Assembly: GCF_001424945.1 (NCBI RefSeq)
Contig: NZ_LMCW01000008.1
Coordinates: 144,411 to 201,509, forward strand
Direction of reading: 5' to 3'
From: Rhizobium sp. Root1203
GTDB taxonomy: Bacteria > Pseudomonadota > Alphaproteobacteria > Rhizobiales > Rhizobiaceae
DNA length: 57,099 nt
Shown: positions 53,087-57,099 of the stretch, in pieces
Position numbering within the stretch: the stretch's first letter is position 1
Layout: every line of letters begins with the position of its first letter
Notes under the pieces: generated by a model
What the model was told of the DNA's origin: nothing
Seen by the model: the letters and a program-made list of their open reading frames with translations, nothing else
Database searches by the model: none
Position numbers and translations under genes: made by a program

Positions 53087-53903
53087 AGCAAACTGGCACA
53101 GCCGGAAAGGCACCAAAACCGCAGATAATCGTGACCATGCAGGGCTTGGCACAAATACCAGCGGCGTGATGGGCATCGTCGTCGATGGCTCTACCGCAGG
53201 CGAGAACAGCGGAGAATATGCCGAGGCGATCGTGCGGGAAGTGATCGACTGGTTCAACGGTGTACAAGGAGCACTTGATATCGATGCCTTTTCGAAACAG
53301 CTGCGCGGAATCCATCTTGATTTGCGCGCGCGTTATCCTCGTGGTTCTGCCAGTTTCACTATTGTGCATGCCGACCCAAGAACACGAATGACAGTTATCC
53401 ATGCCGGCGACTGTCTTCTGGGCCAAATTGATCGAGGCGACAGAATTCACTGGCTGACTCAGCCTCACACGCTCGCCAATGCGCTTAAATGCGTCGCACT
53501 TGACGAACTATCGAAGATACCGGCCAGACATCTCCTCACCAAAAGCTTTCGTTCCCGTGAGTATACGACACCTGAAATCCTCGAAACGGACAGCTTGTCT
53601 GGCGTCTATTTAATCTCCACGGATGGCTTTTGGGCCGAACTTTCAGCACACGAGCAGCTTGCCGTGATCGATGGGCGCGAAGTCCAGGTGAATGGAGAGC
53701 ACGACGACTGCAGCGTTCTAGAGCTCACAATCACGGATAATGCCGACCCGCAGCTTATCATTCACGTGGGCGGGGCTTCCCCCAACTTTTACAGCGCCCA
53801 CATATTGAGGCTGCAAGATTTTCATCGTCTTGCAGCCTCCAATGCCAAAGGGGCGGGGCTCTTGTCGAACCGCAGCGCGATCGCATCAATTTCAAGACGG
53901 TAA
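53076..53903 (+). CDS. PP2C-type serine/threonine phosphatase in the cassette
   Basis: A 275-residue protein with the PP2C metal-site motifs: ADNRDHAG (17-24), GIVVDGST (33-40, D37), ASFTIVHAD then HAGDC (usual GDS; 109-113), LISTDGFW (179-186, D183) and EHDDCSV (208-214, D210). The catalytic aspartates are present, so phosphatase activity is expected. The start at 53076 overlaps the nucleotidyltransferase stop. The last 50 residues, after the core, are atypical, and their DNA contains a perfect 12-bp inverted repeat (53807-53839), so the native 3' end may have been replaced. Tight coupling suggests a joint role with the nucleotidyltransferase. Confidence 0.78.
   Translation: MRIKANWHSRKGTKTADNRDHAGLGTNTSGVMGIVVDGSTAGENSGEYAEAIVREVIDWFNGVQGALDIDAFSKQLRGIHLDLRARYPRGSASFTIVHADPRTRMTVIHAGDCLLGQIDRGDRIHWLTQPHTLANALKCVALDELSKIPARHLLTKSFRSREYTTPEILETDSLSGVYLISTDGFWAELSAHEQLAVIDGREVQVNGEHDDCSVLELTITDNADPQLIIHVGGASPNFYSAHILRLQDFHRLAASNAKGAGLLSNRSAIASISRR
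53807..53839. repeat. Perfect 12-bp inverted repeat in the PP2C 3' end
   Basis: GAGGCTGCAAGA, 9-nt loop, TCTTGCAGCCTC, with a further 4 bp beyond a single bulge. It lies 65-95 bp before the PP2C stop. The RNA hairpin would be very stable; no T-run follows. Confidence 0.75.
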
Positions 53904-53921
53904 ATGTAAGCACCCGGCGAA

Positions 53922-54195
53922 GGTCACTTTTCTGGCCACTGACCTCTCCGTGACCAAATCTCTCGTCGACGAATGGAGAAGACGGGCAAAACGATCAGAT
54001 CGTGTTCATTACACATGAACTGACCGAAGATAGGCCTATTGCTACGCGAAGGGCTGATAGGCGTCATCATTGCCCAAGGATCGGAATTCGAGGTGAGAAC
54101 GGCGATCGAGACCCTTGCCGCTTTTCGGACAGAAGGAAGAAGCACCAGCTTCGCTCATACCCCCAATTCACATTCACACCATCGAAAACTCCTAG
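53922..54195 (+). pseudogene. LacI-family regulator remnant (C-terminus)
   Basis: In three frames, the plus strand shows the end of a LacI/periplasmic-binding-type regulator. The first part is VTFLATDLSVTKSLVDEWRR (53922 on); next FITHELTEDRP near 54003; then LREGLIGVIIAQGSEFEVRT and AIETLAAF; and finally PPIHIHTIENS-stop at 54195. The pattern F-x-x-HELT ... G-x-I-x-x-V-I-x-Q and a closing I-x-I-x-T-x-E-N is standard for this family. DNA-binding domain and most of the effector domain are missing. Confidence 0.6.
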
Positions 54196-54387
54196 TGAAG
54201 CCGCATCGAACCACCCGATATCACGACACATAAGCGTTCGAACCCATTGCGACCAACGGCGCCCCATGTTCGGCGGCACTACGCCGGCAATCAGCTGCTC
54301 GTCTCCGTCAGGCCATTGCAGCGTCGGTAATCAGTGGTCCCAGCCTGTTCGGTGGCGTAGCATCTGTCATCGGCACCGCGGCTGAAG
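54196..54387. other. Short region without a recognised gene
   Basis: Between the LacI remnant and the convergent GGDEF gene. Nothing recognisable. Confidence 0.4.
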
Positions 54388-55629
54388 TCAGCGCGTCTCG
54401 AAATCTCCTGGTTCTGCGCCCGCGTTTATTTTTATGGCCTTGATCGCTGCAGGCTCCCGCGCCTGGCGCGCCTGCCTGACGCAGTTGCGACCGGAGCGTT
54501 TGGCTTCATAGAGTGCCGCATCTGCATCGCGCATGGCAATGTCAAGTTTCTCCCCTGTCGCGAATTCCGCAACGCCGAAACTTGCCGTAACGGTCAAGGA
54601 TGACGGAAGCACGCTTATCGCTAATCCCATTGTCCTGCTTCTCAAATTTTGAGCGAAAAGCGCAGCTATCTCGGATGTCGAATTTGGCATGAAGACGGCA
54701 AACTCCTCGCCTCCAATACGGCCGACGACAGCGCTGGTGGCGGCGCTTGCTCGCAAGAGGTCGCTGAAGGCCTGGATCACCATGTCGCCGCCATGATGAC
54801 CATAGGTATCATTAATCCTCTTGAAATGGTCGAGATCGCAGAGGATGAGCGCATGTCGCTCGTTAGGCGCGAGCGTGATCGCTGCCTTTACGCCGTTCTC
54901 GAAACCGCGACGATTGGCGAGGCCGGAAAGGGAGTCCTTTTCGGAATTGCTACGCTCGTCCGCCATAATCTCCAGAACGAGCACGGACAGCAGCATCAAT
55001 CCCACCGCCACAACGAGCACGGCAGTCGAGCTTTGCGAAATCAACCCATAATTCGTGTGGATGTAATCTTTTGCGTTCGAGCCGGCGCCCGCAAGGATCG
55101 CGACTCCCGCCTTGGCAAGGAAATGTAGAGAAGTCACCAGAAGTAGAAAGCCGAGAGCCCGGTCAATCATCAGCCGGCGTGTAGACGAGTACACGGCAAC
55201 CGCGCTTGTAAAGATAACGAGCGCAAACGGCGCCTGATAGGAAAAAGCATGCAAGGCAGTCCCACGCGGCAGATCGTAAATAAGCACATCGAGGACGGTT
55301 CCGCTGACTAAGAAACAGATCGCCTTCAGCGGGTCGATCTTGCGTCCGTAATGCTCACCGATGCCACCTCTGAGCAAAATCATGCCTGCAAGCACGGTGG
55401 CGAAAGCCGCGATCGCCCAGAACCTAGTAAGGTTCGTATAAGCGACCAGTAATTCGCAGAGCGCCGAGAGCGAGGCCACAGCAAAACCTGCGGCAAACCA
55501 GAGAGCTGAGGTTCGTGAGCGGCTGCGGGTCGAGACAACCCCGAAGACCAGCGAAAAGGAGATGGCGATGATGAAATTTACCGCTAAGAAGAAGGCCGTC
55601 CCGTTCATCAAACCATCTGATCTTTGCAC
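54388..55629 (-). CDS. Membrane-bound diguanylate cyclase (GGDEF)
   Basis: A 413-residue protein with about six N-terminal membrane helices (residues 8-220) and a GGDEF domain at about 225-385: DSLSGLANRRGFE, LCDLDHFKRINDTYGHHGGD, catalytic GRIGGEEFAVF, and the closing ADAALYEAKRSGRN. GGEEF is an active signature. It makes cyclic di-GMP from GTP at the inner membrane in response to an unknown signal. GTG at 55629 has a fair ribosome site; ATG at 55608 is the alternative. No EAL domain. Confidence 0.9.
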   Translation of the reverse strand: MQRSDGLMNGTAFFLAVNFIIAISFSLVFGVVSTRSRSRTSALWFAAGFAVASLSALCELLVAYTNLTRFWAIAAFATVLAGMILLRGGIGEHYGRKIDPLKAICFLVSGTVLDVLIYDLPRGTALHAFSYQAPFALVIFTSAVAVYSSTRRLMIDRALGFLLLVTSLHFLAKAGVAILAGAGSNAKDYIHTNYGLISQSSTAVLVVAVGLMLLSVLVLEIMADERSNSEKDSLSGLANRRGFENGVKAAITLAPNERHALILCDLDHFKRINDTYGHHGGDMVIQAFSDLLRASAATSAVVGRIGGEEFAVFMPNSTSEIAALFAQNLRSRTMGLAISVLPSSLTVTASFGVAEFATGEKLDIAMRDADAALYEAKRSGRNCVRQARQAREPAAIKAIKINAGAEPGDFETR

Positions 55630-55690
55630 ACCACCCTTTGCTCTCGCGTATATTAGAACCGCACGAACAAGAAACGGTTAAGACCTGAAT

Positions 55691-55846
55691 GTGAAAGTGA
55701 TCTGGAATATCTCGTATTGCCGAGCTTTCGCGATTGCCGCCTATGCCTACGCGGTGGCGGTGGTACGTGGCGCGATATGGACGGGACAGCTCTTTCCTTA
55801 CGAGAGCACAAAGACGGCGGCGCATGAGCAGGCACCTCGCCCATAG
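55691..55846 (+). CDS. Possible small membrane-associated protein
   Basis: A 51-codon frame from GTG 55691: MKVIWNISYCRAFAIAAYAY, then AVAVVRGAIWTGQLFPYEST. It is hydrophobic in the first half. Divergent from the GGDEF gene with a 61-bp gap. No clear ribosome site. Composition is plausible for a tiny rhizobial protein but evidence is thin. Confidence 0.3.
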   Translation: MKVIWNISYCRAFAIAAYAYAVAVVRGAIWTGQLFPYESTKTAAHEQAPRP

Positions 55847-55938
55847 CTCCAACCGGTCCCCAAAGGTCATTCCTATGGCCAAAAGCGTCTTCGACGCAAA
55901 CCTCGAGATCTGCGCACGACGACGTACGGACTGACCAA

Positions 55939-56580
55939 TCAGACGGGAAGCGGCGGCAAATGTGGCGCATTTAGTCCTCGAAAAGGATCCCGCCAGGCTT
56001 CGATCTGGTTCAGCCGCTCATACCATTCTCCAATGGATCGATACTCGTGGATGGGGAGGCGGGCAGCATCGTTGAAAGGTAAGAATGCAGCCATGCGGAA
56101 ATCGGCGAAAGAAATCGTTTCGCCTAGGAGCCACGGTCGATCGGAAAGTTCGCTTTCCAGAATGGCTGCGGTTTTGTGGAATTGGCTCAACCCCTCTTCA
56201 ACCATTCTCTCATCACAGGGCCCGACGCCATAGCGCAACTTCGTGCCGCGTTCCCAATGGACCGCGTCACAGGCCTTCATGAAATTCTCCTTTGCCCAAC
56301 TGATCCAGCGTATCATCTCGGGCTCGTCATCGTCGGTCCTCCAGAAGTTCGAGCCGGCATTTCGTGAAAGCCAGCAGGCAATCGCATCAGTTTCCCAAAG
56401 TGTTCGATGACCGGTGTGTTCCAAAATCGGCAAAAGAAGGTTCGGGTTGAGCGGAAGATACCGTTCCGCCTGTCCCGGGGCCATTGGCTCGGCGAATTCG
56501 AACACGATGTCTGTCTTTAAAAAGCGAGCAACGGCGACTGCGAGTCGTGGATTGGGGTTTCTGCTGAAATACAACTTCAT
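55939..56580 (-). CDS. Glutathione S-transferase family protein
   Basis: A 213-residue GST: N-terminal thioredoxin fold MKLYFSRNPNPRLAVAVARF through LPLNPNLLLPILEHTGHRTL and the glutathione-contact WETDAIA; C-terminal helical domain with ISFADFRMAAFLPF. GGAGATC precedes the ATG. Similar overall plan to the GST at 11276-11932 (WxTDAI/WEANAI, DxRxxxxxRWxSW, DAVHWERG/GAALWFEK), so the two are paralogues. A MarR-type regulator fragment lies upstream, suggesting a lost GST-MarR unit. Confidence 0.9.
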   Translation of the reverse strand: MKLYFSRNPNPRLAVAVARFLKTDIVFEFAEPMAPGQAERYLPLNPNLLLPILEHTGHRTLWETDAIACWLSRNAGSNFWRTDDDEPEMIRWISWAKENFMKACDAVHWERGTKLRYGVGPCDERMVEEGLSQFHKTAAILESELSDRPWLLGETISFADFRMAAFLPFNDAARLPIHEYRSIGEWYERLNQIEAWRDPFRGLNAPHLPPLPV

Positions 56581-56825
56581 TCGATTGATCTCCGGTATCC
56601 TGGACCCCGTGGACGAATGGCACTTCAGCCTTTCGACGGCGAGACAAAAAATCTTAGGATTATTGTCGTTGGCTGCATGTGGTGCGCCTGTGCTGGTTGG
56701 AAGATGTGTGGAACAACATCGCGCCGCAACATGCTCTTTGAGAGCGACCTCTCGTGGTTGCCTCCTCCTGAGCGCAAGTAACTACAAAATATCGGCCTCA
56801 TTGTTTTCGAACGCTTCCTCAGCGA
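56581..56825. other. Region without an intact gene
   Basis: Between the GST start and the MarR remnant. Contains the GST promoter side; no clear boxes or genes. Confidence 0.4.
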
Positions 56826-56969
56826 CCGGGCGTCAATGGCCGGCTGAGACAAGATCGAGCGCGCCAGTCGGTCCAGCATCGAGCGCACGTCTTGATGCTC
56901 TTTCGGCTTCCATCGCTCGACGAGCTTTTCCAGCCTGGATCGGTGAAGGTCAACAAACTTCCGGAATGT
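56826..56969 (-). pseudogene. MarR-family regulator remnant (C-terminus)
   Basis: On the minus strand, TFRKFVDLHRSRLEKLVERW followed by KPKEHQDVRSMLDRLARSIL is the standard C-terminal dimerisation helices of MarR regulators (LxxLHRxxLxxLVxxWxPxEHxxVRxMLDRLAR). A stop lies immediately before it, and the winged helix is absent. The insertion element that begins just to the right probably removed the rest. Confidence 0.6.
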
Positions 56970-57055
56970 CTAGAGCTGGCTCGGGAAATCTGCACAGCGA
57001 GGATAAGTGGAATTTCTGCCTGACTTCGGCTTAGATGCCGGGAACAGGAGATACC

Positions 57056-57099
57056 ATGACGAGACGACCGCGCCGGAACCACAGCCCGGCTTTCAAGGC
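57056..57099 (+). CDS. IS3-family transposase orfA, 5' end only
   Basis: ATG 57056 opens MTRRPRRNHSPAFKA, the typical start of IS3-family orfA (helix-turn-helix transposase subunit), with CAGGAG upstream. The window ends after 14 full codons. The element's left end should lie within about 100 bp upstream, next to the MarR remnant; I cannot define its terminal inverted repeat without the right end. Confidence 0.7.
   Translation, partial: MTRRPRRNHSPAFK

Noticed and set aside
1..57099. CRISPR arrays, rRNA or tRNA genes, replication origin
   Set aside because: No regularly spaced repeats, no cloverleaf genes, no rRNA signature and no repABC- or oriT-like sequence noticed on either strand.

Overview
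The window reads as a Rhizobiaceae genome segment, probably Agrobacterium or Rhizobium. It is GC-rich and packed with UgpC-type ABC importers and GntR, LacI and ArsR regulators. It carries alphaproteobacterial EcfG-type promoters (GGAAC-N16/17-CGTT). One gene matches the Agrobacterium tumefaciens exo-alginate lyase Atu3025 in length and catalytic residue numbering. I cannot tell from sequence alone whether this is a chromosome, chromid or plasmid. The many remnants of regulator and toxin-antitoxin genes and the IS3-type transposase start at the right edge mark it as an accessory region.

Layout. 1-1.9 kb: a TSUP permease with a tandem 121-bp duplication of its 5' end, then a decayed AbiE-like toxin-antitoxin pair. 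1.9-6.7 kb: a minus-strand operon (PdxA-like dehydrogenase, TIM-barrel isomerase, fused DhaK-DhaL kinase) with a divergent GntR regulator, probably for a four-carbon sugar acid or related polyol. 6.9-15.1 kb: an orphan VapB with a 30-codon VapC stub, a class III adenylate cyclase, an HWE histidine kinase, an ArsR/AHSA1/GST operon, and a group of small stress-type genes (PNPOx-like, GlsB/YeaQ, two tiny overlapping genes), some under EcfG-type promoters. 15.1-20.8 kb: a large winged-helix/ATPase/TPR regulator divergent from an epoxide hydrolase / glyoxalase-like / OsmC-like operon.

21.1-32.7 kb is a complete oligoalginate operon. It contains a GntR regulator, an ABC importer (ATPase, two permeases, an AlgQ-like binding protein with an EF-hand-like calcium loop), a PL15 exolyase and an SDR DEH reductase. 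Three further genes follow (SGNH hydrolase, D-2-hydroxyacid dehydrogenase, TIM-barrel protein), and then a deleted enolase-superfamily gene. 33.4-37.5 kb holds a secreted hypothetical protein, CsbD under an EcfG promoter, and a hybrid sensor kinase. 37.6-45.2 kb is a rhamnoside operon (GH78 rhamnosidase plus ABC importer) divergent from its LacI regulator, with tandem operators between them.

45.4-57.1 kb is rearranged. A paoC-type molybdoenzyme subunit has lost its start codon because a short paoB-end/paoC-start fragment lies in the opposite orientation beside it. Remnants of two LysR genes, one LacI gene and one MarR gene are scattered among an SDR, a Fic protein, a GGDEF protein and a GST. 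Embedded here is an intact, tightly overlapping three-gene cassette (51.8-53.9 kb): winged-helix regulator, AbiEii/MNT-type nucleotidyltransferase and PP2C-type phosphatase, preceded by a 28-bp palindrome. It is my best candidate for an undescribed toxin-antitoxin or defence-like system.
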